The notes beneath the pieces were generated by a model that saw nothing but the letters and a program-made list of their open reading frames with translations, was not told where the DNA came from and ran no database searches. From Pseudomonas baetica (GTDB lineage Bacteria; Pseudomonadota; Gammaproteobacteria; Pseudomonadales; Pseudomonadaceae), in NCBI RefSeq assembly GCF_019733355.1, contig NZ_JAIHLQ010000011.1, positions 62,001 through 126,000 of the forward strand: 64,000 nucleotides of DNA, given 5' to 3'. Of the stretch, positions 8,532-18,134 are shown piece after piece. Position 1 is the stretch's first letter; every line of letters starts with the position of its first letter. Both the position numbers and the translations under genes were made by a program.

Positions 8532-8973
8532 AGCGGGCGACATCATACCTAGGTCGGGTCAGGGCGTCCATGCTGGGTTTTGGGGCGTATTGTCAGTGCG
8601 CGTGTCGGCTGGAGTCGCTGTATTCCATAAAGCGGTAACGTCCTGCAAAACCCTCGCTTGGCGCTTTGACGGGGGTGTTCTATGGTTTTCCTGCGGTGGG
8701 GGCGTTTTGCTCGTTGATCTGAAAAACTTCACAAACACGCCGTTTTTGTTCTTTTTTTCGAACGCCCTATTGTCCTTTAAACCCTTTGCTCCTACGATCC
8801 GTTTGAGATTTCAAACGCTCGTTGACTGGGCGTTGAAGCGCAGGTGTTTCGAGTCGTGCACGATTGATGCGCCTCACCCGGTCACTGATTTCCCTGACGG
8901 CAGCCTTGCGAGGCGCCTTTCTACAATCATAATTTGCTCCGCGCAGGCCGCGGTGCTGTTAAGGAAAGCCGAC
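8532..8973. other. Gene-free stretch upstream of gabD
   Basis: The gabD reading frame stays open back to 8590 but this part has no Pseudomonas-like protein signal and lies before the clear ribosome site of gabD, so it is taken as leader and promoter DNA. T-rich blocks lie around 8735-8775. I see no clear operator or palindrome. Confidence 0.6.
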
Positions 8974-10416
8974 ATGCAGCTTAAAGACACCCTGTTGTTC
9001 CGCCAGCAAGCCTTCATTGATGGCGCTTGGGTCGATGCGGACAACGGTCAGACGATCAAGGTCAACAACCCGGCCACCGGCGAAATTCTCGGTACCGTGC
9101 CGAAGATGGGCGCTGCCGAAACCCGCCGCGCCATTGAAGCCGCTGATAAAGCGCTGCCGGCCTGGCGTGCACTGACCGCCAAAGAGCGTGCCGGCAAACT
9201 GCGTCGCTGGTTCGAGCTGATGATCGAGAACCAGGACGACCTCGCTCGCCTGATGACCCTCGAGCAGGGCAAGCCGCTGGCTGAAGCCAAGGGCGAAATC
9301 GTTTACGCCGCTTCGTTCATCGAGTGGTTCGCCGAAGAAGCCAAGCGCATCTACGGTGACGTGATTCCGGGCCACCAGCCGGACAAACGCCTGATCGTGA
9401 TCAAGCAGCCAATCGGCGTGACCGCAGCCATTACCCCGTGGAACTTCCCGGCCGCGATGATCACCCGTAAGGCCGGCCCGGCGCTGGCTGCCGGTTGCAC
9501 CATGGTGCTCAAGCCTGCTTCGCAAACCCCTTTCTCCGCATTCGCACTGGCTGAACTGGCCCAGCGTGCCGGCATTCCTGCGGGCGTGTTCAGCGTTGTT
9601 TCCGGCAGCGCCGGCGACATCGGCAGCGAGCTGACCAGCAACCCGATCGTGCGCAAGCTGTCCTTCACCGGTTCGACCGAAATCGGTCGTCAACTGATGG
9701 CCGAATGCGCCAAGGACATCAAGAAAGTCTCGCTGGAACTGGGCGGCAACGCGCCATTCATCGTGTTCGACGACGCGGATCTGGATAAGGCCGTCGAAGG
9801 CGCGATCATTTCCAAGTACCGCAACAACGGTCAGACCTGCGTCTGCGCCAACCGTCTGTACATTCAGGATTCGGTCTACGACGCCTTCGCCGAGAAGCTG
9901 AAAGTGGCCGTGGCCAAACTGAAGATCGGCAACGGTCTGGAAGACGGCACCACCACTGGCCCGCTGATCGACGAAAAAGCCGTGGCCAAGGTGCAAGAGC
10001 ACATCGCTGACGCTGTAGCCAAAGGCGCAACCGTATTGGCCGGCGGCAAGCCAATGGAAGGCAACTTCTTCGAGCCGACCATCCTGACCAACGTGCCGAA
10101 AGACGCAGCGGTCGCCAAGGAAGAAACGTTCGGTCCGCTGGCGCCGCTGTTCCGCTTCAAAGATGAAGCCGAAGTGATCGCGATGTCCAACGACACCGAG
10201 TTCGGTCTGGCCTCTTACTTCTACGCTCGTGACCTGGGCCGTGTGTTCCGTGTGGCGGAAGCCCTGGAATACGGCATGGTCGGCGTCAACACCGGGCTGA
10301 TCTCCAACGAAGTCGCGCCATTCGGCGGCATCAAGGCGTCGGGCCTGGGCCGTGAAGGCTCCAAGTACGGCATCGAAGATTACCTGGAAATCAAATACCT
10401 CTGCCTGGGCATTTAA
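8974..10416 (+). CDS. gabD: Succinate-semialdehyde dehydrogenase (NADP+)
   Basis: This 480-residue aldehyde dehydrogenase oxidises succinate semialdehyde to succinate in the GABA pathway. Visible signatures are the cofactor-binding TPWNFPAAMITRK, the general base Glu about 255 in SLELGGNAP, and the catalytic Cys about 289 in NNGQTCVCANR, where the second Cys is typical of GabD enzymes. The C-terminus PFGGIKASGLGREG is also family-typical. The start at 8974 is set by AAGGAAAG at 8961-8968; upstream in-frame sequence is not family-like. gabT follows after 185 bp on the same strand, and together they convert GABA to succinate. Confidence 0.97.
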   Translation: MQLKDTLLFRQQAFIDGAWVDADNGQTIKVNNPATGEILGTVPKMGAAETRRAIEAADKALPAWRALTAKERAGKLRRWFELMIENQDDLARLMTLEQGKPLAEAKGEIVYAASFIEWFAEEAKRIYGDVIPGHQPDKRLIVIKQPIGVTAAITPWNFPAAMITRKAGPALAAGCTMVLKPASQTPFSAFALAELAQRAGIPAGVFSVVSGSAGDIGSELTSNPIVRKLSFTGSTEIGRQLMAECAKDIKKVSLELGGNAPFIVFDDADLDKAVEGAIISKYRNNGQTCVCANRLYIQDSVYDAFAEKLKVAVAKLKIGNGLEDGTTTGPLIDEKAVAKVQEHIADAVAKGATVLAGGKPMEGNFFEPTILTNVPKDAAVAKEETFGPLAPLFRFKDEAEVIAMSNDTEFGLASYFYARDLGRVFRVAEALEYGMVGVNTGLISNEVAPFGGIKASGLGREGSKYGIEDYLEIKYLCLGI

Positions 10417-10601
10417 GCCGAGAAAGGGATTGCTGCAAACGCAAAGGGCACGAGAGCGCTGTCCCTTTGCGTCGTTTCAAACCGGAATTTTCTCTGCGGC
10501 CGGGAACGCCGTGGCAGTCGATCATCGCATGCTGCCACCGTCGCTTCCTCCCGCTTAATCCTTGAACCGCGCCGCCCGATGAGCGGCGAATGAGGACTGT
10601 A

Positions 10602-11879
10602 ATGAGCAAGACTAACGCTGAACTGATGGCCCGCCGTACCGCTGCCGTACCTCGTGGTGTTGGCCAGATTCACCCGATCTTCGCCGAATCCGCGAAGAAC
10701 GCTACCGTGACGGACGTTGAAGGTCGTGAATTCATCGACTTCGCTGGCGGTATCGCTGTACTGAACACTGGCCACGTGCACCCGAAAATCATCGCGGCCG
10801 TGACCGAACAGCTGAACAAGCTGACCCACACCTGCTTCCAGGTGCTGGCCTACGAGCCGTACGTTGAGCTGTGCGAAAAAATCAACGCCAAGGTGCCAGG
10901 TGATTTCGACAAGAAAACCCTGCTGGTCACCACCGGTTCTGAAGCGGTGGAAAACGCCGTGAAAATCGCCCGTGCCGCCACTGGCCGTGCCGGCGTGATC
11001 GCCTTCACCGGCGCTTACCACGGTCGCACCATGATGACCCTGGGCCTGACCGGTAAGGTCGTGCCTTACTCGGCCGGCATGGGCCTGATGCCAGGCGGCA
11101 TCTTCCGCGCGCTGTACCCTAACGAACTGCACGGCGTGAGCATCGACGATTCGATCGCTTCCATCGAGCGCATCTTCAAGAACGACGCTGAGCCGCGTGA
11201 CATCGCTGCCATCATCATCGAGCCGGTTCAGGGTGAAGGCGGTTTCTACGTCGCGCCTAAAGAGTTCATGAAGCGTCTGCGCGCACTGTGCGACCAGCAC
11301 GGCATTCTGTTGATCGCTGACGAAGTGCAGACCGGCGCTGGCCGCACCGGTACGTTCTTTGCCATGGAACAGATGGGCGTTGCTGCCGACCTGACCACTT
11401 TCGCCAAATCCATCGCTGGTGGTTTCCCGTTGGCCGGTGTGTGCGGCAAGGCCGAATACATGGACGCCATCGCTCCAGGCGGCCTGGGCGGCACTTACGC
11501 CGGTAGCCCGATCGCTTGCGCGGCGGCTCTGGCGGTGATGGAAGTCTTCGAAGAAGAAAAACTGCTGGATCGCTGCAAGGCTGTCGGCGAGCGACTGGTC
11601 ACTGGCCTCAAAGCCATCCAGGCCAAGTACCCGGTCATCGGCGAAGTCCGCGCCCTGGGCGCAATGATCGCCGTCGAGCTGTTCGAAAACGGCGACAGCC
11701 ACAAGCCGAACGCTGCCGCTGTGGCGTCCGTTGTGGCCAAGGCTCGCGACAAGGGTCTGATCCTGCTGTCCTGCGGCACCTACGGCAACGTTCTGCGCGT
11801 ACTCGTACCGCTGACCTCGCCGGATGAGCAACTGGACAAAGGTCTGGCGATCATCGAAGAGTGCTTCTCCGAGCTGTAA
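10602..11879 (+). CDS. gabT: 4-aminobutyrate aminotransferase
   Basis: This 425-residue class III PLP-dependent transaminase moves the amino group of GABA to 2-oxoglutarate, giving succinate semialdehyde for GabD. Visible motifs are GSEAVENAVKIAR for phosphate binding, IIEPVQGEGG, the cofactor Asp in LLIADEVQTGAGRTG, and the Schiff-base Lys269 in TFAKSIAGGFP. The ATG at 10602 matches the family start (MSKTNAELMARR); a second ATG at 10590 lies in frame four codons upstream. The gene is followed by a strong terminator at 11907-11935. Confidence 0.97.
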   Translation: MSKTNAELMARRTAAVPRGVGQIHPIFAESAKNATVTDVEGREFIDFAGGIAVLNTGHVHPKIIAAVTEQLNKLTHTCFQVLAYEPYVELCEKINAKVPGDFDKKTLLVTTGSEAVENAVKIARAATGRAGVIAFTGAYHGRTMMTLGLTGKVVPYSAGMGLMPGGIFRALYPNELHGVSIDDSIASIERIFKNDAEPRDIAAIIIEPVQGEGGFYVAPKEFMKRLRALCDQHGILLIADEVQTGAGRTGTFFAMEQMGVAADLTTFAKSIAGGFPLAGVCGKAEYMDAIAPGGLGGTYAGSPIACAAALAVMEVFEEEKLLDRCKAVGERLVTGLKAIQAKYPVIGEVRALGAMIAVELFENGDSHKPNAAAVASVVAKARDKGLILLSCGTYGNVLRVLVPLTSPDEQLDKGLAIIEECFSEL

Positions 11880-11906
11880 GGTCGGGCGCTGTTTGACTGG
11901 ATAGAC

Positions 11907-11935
11907 AAAAAACCCGCTTCGGCGGGTTTTTTTTC
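11907..11935 (+). terminator. Rho-independent terminator after gabT
   Basis: The stem ACCCGC/GCGGGT with a short TTCG loop is followed by eight T residues, 28 bp after the gabT stop. Confidence 0.93.
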
Positions 11936-12020
11936 GTCTCTGGAATCACATCATCAGGTTTAGCGCTGTATCGAACAGCCCGTATTGGCTAAGGTTCAGG
12001 CATTGCAAGGGAGAGCGCGC

Positions 12021-13232
12021 ATGACTGCCGTTGATTTACCCGCCGTACCCCGAGTGCTGATTGCCGAGGCCGACCCGTGGTCTCGTGACCTGCTCAAACA
12101 AGTGCTGTTGAACGTGCGCTGCGATGCGCGGCTGGATCTGTGTGCCGACGGCCAGCAAGCCCTCTCGCTGCTCAGCGAAGTGCCCTATGACCTGGCCATC
12201 GTCGATTGGGAGCTGCCCGGTGTCGATGGCTTGAGCGTGTTGCGCAGCGTGCGCCAGCGCAAACGCAATCCGCCGCTGCCGTTCATTCTGATGAGCAGCC
12301 GCAACGACAGCGCGAGCGTGCGCGAAGCCCTTCCGCTGGCGCCGACGGCGTACCTGACCAAACCCCTGAACATGGAAAGCCTGACGGAGCGTCTGCAAGG
12401 TTTGTTGCTCAATGCCGGTGAGGAAGTGTTCTGCGAAGTGCCGGCACTCGCGCCGGGCATGACCTTGTCGGTGTTCCTTGAGCGGCGCCGCGAGCAGACT
12501 GACGGCGCCCCGCTGATGACCGATGTGCAGGTGGCGGTCAAACGCAGCCTCAATCCCAATGGGCTGGACCTGAAGCTGCTGGAAGAGGAAATCCGCATCG
12601 ACCCACAGATCACCGCCGTACTGATCGCCGCAGCCAACAGCGCGGCGCAGCACCACGGTGCACCGGTGCAGACGTTGGCGCAGGCGCTGCATCGGCTGGG
12701 CACTGGGCAAAGCATGAACCTGATTCTGGGGTTGGCGCTCAAGCGCAGCGCCAGGCTCAGCGATCCGTGTCTGGCGGACTATGCCGAGCGTTACTGGGGG
12801 TTGTCGCTGCACACTGCGGAGTACGCTCGCACCCTGGCGCGCTTGCTCGATCTGGATCAGGAGCGCTGCTATTGCGCCGGCATGTTGCATCGTTTGGGCG
12901 ATCTGGCGTTGCTGCGCTGTTTGCAGGAGTGGAAGCAGGCTGGCGGGGAGCTGGATGAGTGTGAGGAAGTCGGCGACGCGCTGGCCGAGTTTGGCGCGGC
13001 GTATGGTTCGGCGCTGCGTACACGCTGGCGTTTGCCGCTGGAGTTGCGTGAGCTGATTGCTTCTGTCTACCAGCTCGGCGGCGGGGTGTATTCCCGCGAG
13101 GCGCTGGTGATGAACATGGCGGCGCAGATGGCTCGCCTGACGGAGCATGAAGGTGTTGAGGAACTGGCGAAGAGCCGCACGGCGCGGTTGCTCAAGATCG
13201 GGCTGCCGGAATTGATGCGGATGCGCAAATAA
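12021..13232 (+). CDS. Response regulator with HDOD output domain
   Basis: This 403-residue protein has an N-terminal receiver domain (RVLIAEADPWSRDLL; phospho-acceptor Asp62 in AIVDWELPGVDG; conserved Lys near 114 in LTKPLN). A C-terminal HDOD domain follows from about residue 170 (QVAVKRSLNPNGLDLKLLEE, ITAVLIAAANSAAQ, CYCAGMLHRLGDLALL). HDOD proteins act in signalling and cell-cycle or c-di-GMP-linked control. ATG 12021 is set by the AAGGGAGAG ribosome site at 12007. No partner kinase is adjacent. It is convergent with a diguanylate cyclase. Confidence 0.92.
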   Translation: MTAVDLPAVPRVLIAEADPWSRDLLKQVLLNVRCDARLDLCADGQQALSLLSEVPYDLAIVDWELPGVDGLSVLRSVRQRKRNPPLPFILMSSRNDSASVREALPLAPTAYLTKPLNMESLTERLQGLLLNAGEEVFCEVPALAPGMTLSVFLERRREQTDGAPLMTDVQVAVKRSLNPNGLDLKLLEEEIRIDPQITAVLIAAANSAAQHHGAPVQTLAQALHRLGTGQSMNLILGLALKRSARLSDPCLADYAERYWGLSLHTAEYARTLARLLDLDQERCYCAGMLHRLGDLALLRCLQEWKQAGGELDECEEVGDALAEFGAAYGSALRTRWRLPLELRELIASVYQLGGGVYSREALVMNMAAQMARLTEHEGVEELAKSRTARLLKIGLPELMRMRK

Positions 13233-13273
13233 CTGGAGTTTTCACAAACCCACAGTTGTTTTGTTTTGTGTTG

Positions 13274-14263
13274 TCAGGCAGAGATAATCCGGTTTTTGCC
13301 CTGGCGTTTGGCTTCGTACATCGCTGCATCCGCACGGGCGAACAGGCTGTCGAGGCTGTCATCGCCTTCGTTGAGGCTGGTCAGGCCCTGGCTCACCGTA
13401 ATGCCGAACGTCTGGCCGTTGTGGTTGAAATTCAAGCGTTGAATCTCTCGTTGCAGCCGCTCGGCCACTTGCATTGCCATGTCTGGCGCGCAGCCAGGGA
13501 ACACGGCGGCAAACTCTTCCCCACCAATGCGCCCGAACAGATCCCCTCGTCGCAGCGATCCGCGACCGCACTCGGCGATCCGTTGCAGCACATTGTCACC
13601 CTCGGGATGGCCGTAGCTGTCGTTGATCACTTTGAAGTCATCGATATCCAGCAGCAGGAATGCCAGTGGCGAACCTTGCAGGCGCGCCTCTTCGAATTCG
13701 CGATTGGCGCATTCGAAGAAGTGGCGCCGATTGCTGCTTTGGGTCAGCACGTCGGTAGTGGCCAAGCGTTGCAGCTCGGTTTCCATCTGCTTTTTATCGG
13801 TGATGTCCTCGGCGATACCGACAATCACCACCGGTTGTCCGGGTTCGTCCTGACGATTGATGAAGCATTTATCGCTGATCCAGCGAACTTGGCCGTCGGC
13901 GGCAATGATCCGGTATTCGCGATCTTCCACGGCGCCTTTGTGCAGGACGTCGGCGAGGCTGCGTTCGGCGTAGTCCAGATCATCGGGGTAGATGCTGTCG
14001 CGCCACTGGTTGTAGTCGGCGAGCAGGAGGCCGGCGGAGCGGCCGAAAATTCGTTCATAGGCGGGGCTGACGTACAGCACCTGCCGGGTTTCCCAGTCGA
14101 AGGCCCACAGCACGGCATTGACGCTGACCAGCAGGGCGCTGAACAGTTGCTCGCGCTCGCTCAGGCGGGCGACTTCGCCTTGGGCGTGCATCAACGCCAT
14201 GAGGGTTTGCGCGGCCTCGGGCCATTGCGGGAGGGATGAGTCTTTTTGGTTGTTGTTGACCAT
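13274..14263 (-). CDS. PAS-domain diguanylate cyclase (GGDEF)
   Basis: This 329-residue soluble protein has a PAS/PAC sensor (about residues 30-155; VLYVSPAYERIFG, RWISDKCFINR, IVGIAEDITDKK) followed by a GGDEF domain. The active-site loop reads GGEEF and is intact, and an RxxD product-inhibition site (RRGD) lies five residues before it. It should therefore make c-di-GMP from two GTP and be feedback-controlled. The start at 14263 (MVNNNQKDSS) is preferred to upstream ATGs because the added residues look non-coding. Its neighbour PipA (15739) has an EAL domain, so synthesis and breakdown genes lie close together. Confidence 0.92.
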   Translation of the reverse strand: MVNNNQKDSSLPQWPEAAQTLMALMHAQGEVARLSEREQLFSALLVSVNAVLWAFDWETRQVLYVSPAYERIFGRSAGLLLADYNQWRDSIYPDDLDYAERSLADVLHKGAVEDREYRIIAADGQVRWISDKCFINRQDEPGQPVVIVGIAEDITDKKQMETELQRLATTDVLTQSSNRRHFFECANREFEEARLQGSPLAFLLLDIDDFKVINDSYGHPEGDNVLQRIAECGRGSLRRGDLFGRIGGEEFAAVFPGCAPDMAMQVAERLQREIQRLNFNHNGQTFGITVSQGLTSLNEGDDSLDSLFARADAAMYEAKRQGKNRIISA

Positions 14264-14369
14264 CGGCACAGATCTCAAAGGGCGTGCCGGAATTCGACAA
14301 CGACCACAGTACGGCCCGCCGGGGTGGCGAAGTGTCTTTGAGATAGGGGATTGCGTGCTAAGTTCCGAT

Positions 14370-14397
14370 GGGTGCGCCCGGGAGTCCGGACGCACCG
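14370..14397 (-). terminator. Possible terminator hairpin downstream of desA
   Basis: GGTGCG and CGCACC arms with an inner CCGG/CCGG pair form a strong stem 12 bp past the desA stop. No T-run follows on the minus strand, so an intrinsic terminator is uncertain. Confidence 0.4.
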
Positions 14398-14407
14398 ATC
14401 AACGGTC

Positions 14408-15592
14408 TCAGACCGCTGCAGGGCGCAGCGAGTAGGTTTTCAACTGGTCGGCGAATTCGCGCAGGGAATGTATGCCACTGGCCTCGGCCTCGTGAATCCA
14501 TTCCTTGATGGCGGCGAGCATGTCGTGGCCATTTGCACTGGTCTTGACCCAGATCTGCTGCAAGGCCAGACGTTTTTCGTAAATTACCTTCAGTGCCTGG
14601 CTGTGTTCGAGCATGGTCTGGATGCGCACATGATGGCGATCTTCCAGCAGGCTGGTTTCCCGCGAGAGCAGACGCTTGGCGCGGTGGAACTGGTGACGCA
14701 CCGAATGATCGACCTTGGCCAGCTCTTGCTTGACCAGCGGGCCGATGACCAGCTTGCGGTACTGGGCCATGATCTGGAAGCGGTTGTTGAGGATCGCCAT
14801 GGCGGTGTCCATGTCCAGGTTGCCCTTGCCTTCGACACGGTGAGCAATCGGCGCGACACGTTGCACCTTGGCCAGACGCAGGAAGCTGAAGACTTTGATC
14901 CAGGCCCAGCCGAGGTCGAACTCCCACTTCTTCACCGACAGCTTGGCCGAGTTGGGGTAGGTGTGATGGTTGTTATGCAGTTCTTCGCCGCCGATCAGGA
15001 TGCCCCACGGCACCAGATTGGTCGCCGCGTCGCGGCATTCGAAGTTGCGGTAGCCGACGGCATGGCCCAGGCCGTTGATCACGCCGGCAGCCCACACCGG
15101 GATCCACATCATCTGGATCGCCCAGATGGTGATGCCGATGGTGCCGAACAGCAGCAGGTCGATGACGCCCATGATGGCCACGCCCAGCAGCGGATAGCGG
15201 CTGTAGACGTTGCGCTCGATCCAGTCTTCGGGGCAGTTTTTGCCGTAAATGCGCAGGGTCTCAGGGTTTTGCGCTTCGGCGCGATACAGCTCGGCGCCGG
15301 TGCGCAGCACAGTGGACAGACCTTTGATGACCGGGCTGTGCGGGTCATCTTCGGTTTCGCACTTGGCGTGGTGTTTACGGTGAATGGCGGTCCATTCGCG
15401 GGTGTTCTGCGCCGTGGTCAGCCACAGCCAGAAGCGGAAAAAGTGTTTGAGCCCGGCATTCAGCTCCAGCGAGCGATGGGCGGAGTAACGGTGCAGATAG
15501 ACCGTGACGGCGACAATTGTCACATGGGTCATGAGCAGGGTGACGGCGACCAGTGACCAGGCCGACAAACCAAGAAAACCTTCGTACCACAT
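14408..15592 (-). CDS. desA: Acyl-lipid delta-9 fatty acid desaturase
   Basis: This 394-residue integral membrane di-iron enzyme introduces a double bond into phospholipid acyl chains. The three histidine boxes that bind iron are present: HRYSAH (about 34-39), HRKHH (about 71-75) and HNNHH (about 208-212). Hydrophobic spans lie between them. A long charged C-terminal tail is typical of the Pseudomonas DesA group. From memory of P. aeruginosa, desA (PA0286) lies beside pipA (PA0285), the same order as here, which supports the assignment. It is divergent from pipA; a GATAAT-like element on the minus strand near 15640 may be its -10 box. Confidence 0.93.
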   Translation of the reverse strand: MWYEGFLGLSAWSLVAVTLLMTHVTIVAVTVYLHRYSAHRSLELNAGLKHFFRFWLWLTTAQNTREWTAIHRKHHAKCETEDDPHSPVIKGLSTVLRTGAELYRAEAQNPETLRIYGKNCPEDWIERNVYSRYPLLGVAIMGVIDLLLFGTIGITIWAIQMMWIPVWAAGVINGLGHAVGYRNFECRDAATNLVPWGILIGGEELHNNHHTYPNSAKLSVKKWEFDLGWAWIKVFSFLRLAKVQRVAPIAHRVEGKGNLDMDTAMAILNNRFQIMAQYRKLVIGPLVKQELAKVDHSVRHQFHRAKRLLSRETSLLEDRHHVRIQTMLEHSQALKVIYEKRLALQQIWVKTSANGHDMLAAIKEWIHEAEASGIHSLREFADQLKTYSLRPAAV

Positions 15593-15738
15593 AGGCTATA
15601 GGGCCCTCGATAAAGATAAAAACAGCCGTTGCATTATCACCAAGCACACAGATAAAACCAGTCACCCTTTCAGATAAGAGTCGCTGGATGTTTCTTGACC
15701 TATAATCCCAACCTTTTTGTAGGGACATGGACGGCCGA

Positions 15739-17658
15739 ATGTCTGCCACTTATCGCGATGCCTTGCGTGCAGCGCTGCTCTATCTTGTAGTTGCAGTCGT
15801 CTGGCTGCAGGGTGCTGGTTATTTATTAAACAATTTCTTCGCTAACGCCGTCGATCTTGCCCGTTGGCAACTGATCAACGGTTATGTATTGGCGGTGGTC
15901 AGCGCCGGGCTGATCTTTCTGGCGCGGGCGCGTTTGTGCGCGTTTCTGGGGATTGGCGCGCGTTTGCGCGAGCGCCATGCTGATCGCGAACGCCTTCGGC
16001 AGGCGGCGGCTGTGTTCGATTGCACGCGTGAAGGCGTGTTGGTCACCAACCATCGCGGGCTGATCGTGCACGTCAATCGTGCGTTCATCGAGATTACCGG
16101 CTACCAAGGCGAAGAAGTTCTGGGTCAGCAGCCAAGCCTGTTCAAGTCTGGCCATCATCCGCCAGGTTTCTATCAGGCGATGTTCGCCACGCTGGCGTCG
16201 GAGGGGGAGTGGAGCGGTGAGATCTGGAACCGCCGTAAAAGCGGCGAAATCTATCCGCAGTGGCAAACCATCCGCGTCATACACGATGATCAGGGGCGGC
16301 TCAGCCACTATGTGGCGGTGTTCTCCGACATCAGTGCGATCAAGCACTCCGAGCATGAACTCAAGCACCTCGCTCACCACGACCCGCTGACCGATCTGCC
16401 CAATCGCCTGCTGTTCAGCGACCGCGCCGAACAGGCGCTGGCCTCGGCGCAGATCCAAAAACGCGGCTGCGCGCTGCTGATGCTCGATCTGGATCACTTC
16501 AAGATGATCAACGACAGCCTCGGTCACAACGTCGGTGATCGACTGCTCAAGGCCGTGGCTGCACGGTTGCAGGACTTGTTCGGTCCCGGCATCACCCTGG
16601 CGCGACTCGGAGGCGATGAGTTCGCGGTGCTGGCCGAATGTTGTCCACAACTGGTGCAGGCAGCGGCGTTGGCCCAGCGCATTCTCGACGCGCTCAAAGA
16701 GCCGTTTTGCATCGACGGTCATGAGTTGTTCATCAATGCCAGTGTCGGCATCAGCCTGTTTCCCAGCGATGCGCTGAGCGCCGAACAGTTGCTGCGCAAT
16801 GCCGACGCCGCGCTGTTCAAGGCCAAGAGCAACGGGCGCAACGGTTACGCCTTGTACACCGAAGAACTGACGGCCCACGCCCAGCGACGGGTCGAAATCG
16901 CTTTCGAATTGCGCCGAGCGCTGGAGCAGCAGGAGCTGCGGGTCTACTACCAACCGGTGCATGACCTGAAAACCAGTCGCCTGATCGGCGTTGAAGCCTT
17001 GGTGCGTTGGCAGCATCCGCAGCGCGGCCTGGTGTCGCCGGCCGAATTCATCCCGATTGCCGAGCGCACCGGGTTGATCGCCGAGATCGACGCGTGGGTC
17101 ATGCAGCAGGCTTGCCGGCAGATGTGCCAATGGCTGAAAGCCGGGGTGCTGCTGGCGTTTGTTGCAGTGAACGTCTCGTCGCGGCTGTTTGCTCGACGCG
17201 AGTTGTATCAGCAGGTGGCGCAGGTGCTGCATGACACCGGTCTGGACCCGGCCTATCTGGAACTGGAGGTCACCGAAAGTGCGGTGATGGACGACCCGGA
17301 AGTGGCGCTGGAGCAGATGCATCGCTTGCGTGAATTGGGCATTCGCTTGGCCATTGATGATTTCGGCACCGGCTATTCATCGCTGTTGCGGCTCAAGCGC
17401 TTGCCGGTGCAGAAACTCAAGATCGATCAGGGGTTCGTCGCCGGATTGCCGTGGGACGAACATGATGTGGCGATTGTCCGGGTGATCATCGCGCTGGCCC
17501 GCAGCATGGGCATGCAGGTGCACGCCGAGGGCATCGAACAGGTTGAGCAGGCGGCGTTTCTGTTGGAGCAGGAGTGCAATCTGGGGCAGGGTTACTGGTT
17601 TGGACGGCCGGTACCGGCGCCGGAGATCGATTGGTCGCGAGCGCCATTGATCGGTTGA
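15739..17658 (+). CDS. pipA: GGDEF-EAL protein, c-di-GMP phosphodiesterase PipA-like
   Basis: This protein of about 639 residues has two N-terminal membrane helices (residues about 10-35 and 48-65), a PAS/PAC sensor (about 85-205), a GGDEF domain with LGGDEF near residue 290, and an EAL domain with the signature EAL near residue 419. The EAL metal-binding and catalytic residues look complete (VNVSS, EVTES, DDFGTGYSS, KLKID, HAEGIEQ), so phosphodiesterase activity is expected. No RxxD inhibition site precedes GGDEF. An in-frame ATG at 15727 is an alternative start; neither has an ideal ribosome site. Position between desA and oscA matches P. aeruginosa PA0285. Confidence 0.93.
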   Translation: MSATYRDALRAALLYLVVAVVWLQGAGYLLNNFFANAVDLARWQLINGYVLAVVSAGLIFLARARLCAFLGIGARLRERHADRERLRQAAAVFDCTREGVLVTNHRGLIVHVNRAFIEITGYQGEEVLGQQPSLFKSGHHPPGFYQAMFATLASEGEWSGEIWNRRKSGEIYPQWQTIRVIHDDQGRLSHYVAVFSDISAIKHSEHELKHLAHHDPLTDLPNRLLFSDRAEQALASAQIQKRGCALLMLDLDHFKMINDSLGHNVGDRLLKAVAARLQDLFGPGITLARLGGDEFAVLAECCPQLVQAAALAQRILDALKEPFCIDGHELFINASVGISLFPSDALSAEQLLRNADAALFKAKSNGRNGYALYTEELTAHAQRRVEIAFELRRALEQQELRVYYQPVHDLKTSRLIGVEALVRWQHPQRGLVSPAEFIPIAERTGLIAEIDAWVMQQACRQMCQWLKAGVLLAFVAVNVSSRLFARRELYQQVAQVLHDTGLDPAYLELEVTESAVMDDPEVALEQMHRLRELGIRLAIDDFGTGYSSLLRLKRLPVQKLKIDQGFVAGLPWDEHDVAIVRVIIALARSMGMQVHAEGIEQVEQAAFLLEQECNLGQGYWFGRPVPAPEIDWSRAPLIG

Positions 17659-17754
17659 AGATCAACAGATCGCAGCCTTCGGCAGTTCCGCAGGCCCTGT
17701 GAGCTGCCGAAGGCTGGGATCGGCGTGCAACCTCTTGTCTGCATACATAATTCT

Positions 17755-17816
17755 TTTTGGTTATATAAAAATTCTTAAATAGTATTTTTAAGAATAACAA
17801 TGCCTCTCTTATATTG
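17755..17816 (+). promoter_or_regulatory. Promoter and operator-like inverted repeat of the oscA-sbp-cysTWA unit
   Basis: This AT-rich block contains exact 9-bp arms ATTCTTAAA (17771-17779) and TTTAAGAAT (17787-17795) seven bases apart, followed by a TATATT -10-like box near 17811. Position and base composition fit a CysB-type, sulfur-starvation promoter; the regulator is an inference. Confidence 0.6.
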
Positions 17817-17876
17817 CTCCCACGCCAACGCAGTGCCCCCCGCTGCCAGGCCAATCCCCTTCAAAGGAGCAGCACC

Positions 17877-18059
17877 ATGAGCGCATCCCTGCGTAGCGTT
17901 GACGGTCAGGACGAAGCCACCATTTTGCGTGAGATCCAGAGTGCTCTGCGCGATCTGCGATTTGGCGCAGTGGAGATCACTGTGCACAACGCTCAAGTGG
18001 TCCAGATCGAACGCAAAGAGAAATTCCGCTTGCAGCAGCCGGGCAAGCAGCCGGGCTAA
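17877..18059 (+). CDS. oscA: Small sulfur-starvation protein OscA (DUF2292/YezD family)
   Basis: This 60-residue protein has a conserved core, ILREIQSALRDLRFGAVEIT followed by VHNAQVVQIERKEKFRL, diagnostic of the DUF2292 family. In pseudomonads oscA is known to be induced by sulfur limitation, to aid use of organosulfur compounds and to be linked to chromate tolerance. AAAGGAG at 17863-17869 sets the ATG at 17877. It is the first gene of the sulfate-uptake unit, 75 bp before sbp, and lies just after pipA as in P. aeruginosa (PA0284). The molecular role is unknown. Confidence 0.85.
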   Translation: MSASLRSVDGQDEATILREIQSALRDLRFGAVEITVHNAQVVQIERKEKFRLQQPGKQPG

Positions 18060-18134
18060 AAGATCCCGACCGGCAACTCGATTGCAGATATTCATAAGAA
18101 AAAGCCATCACCCAGAATTCCAGGAGCTTTCACC

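Noticed and set aside
8590..8973. N-terminal extension of gabD
   Set aside because: The ribosome site AAGGAAAG and the family start at 8974 are clear; the extension has no homologous look.
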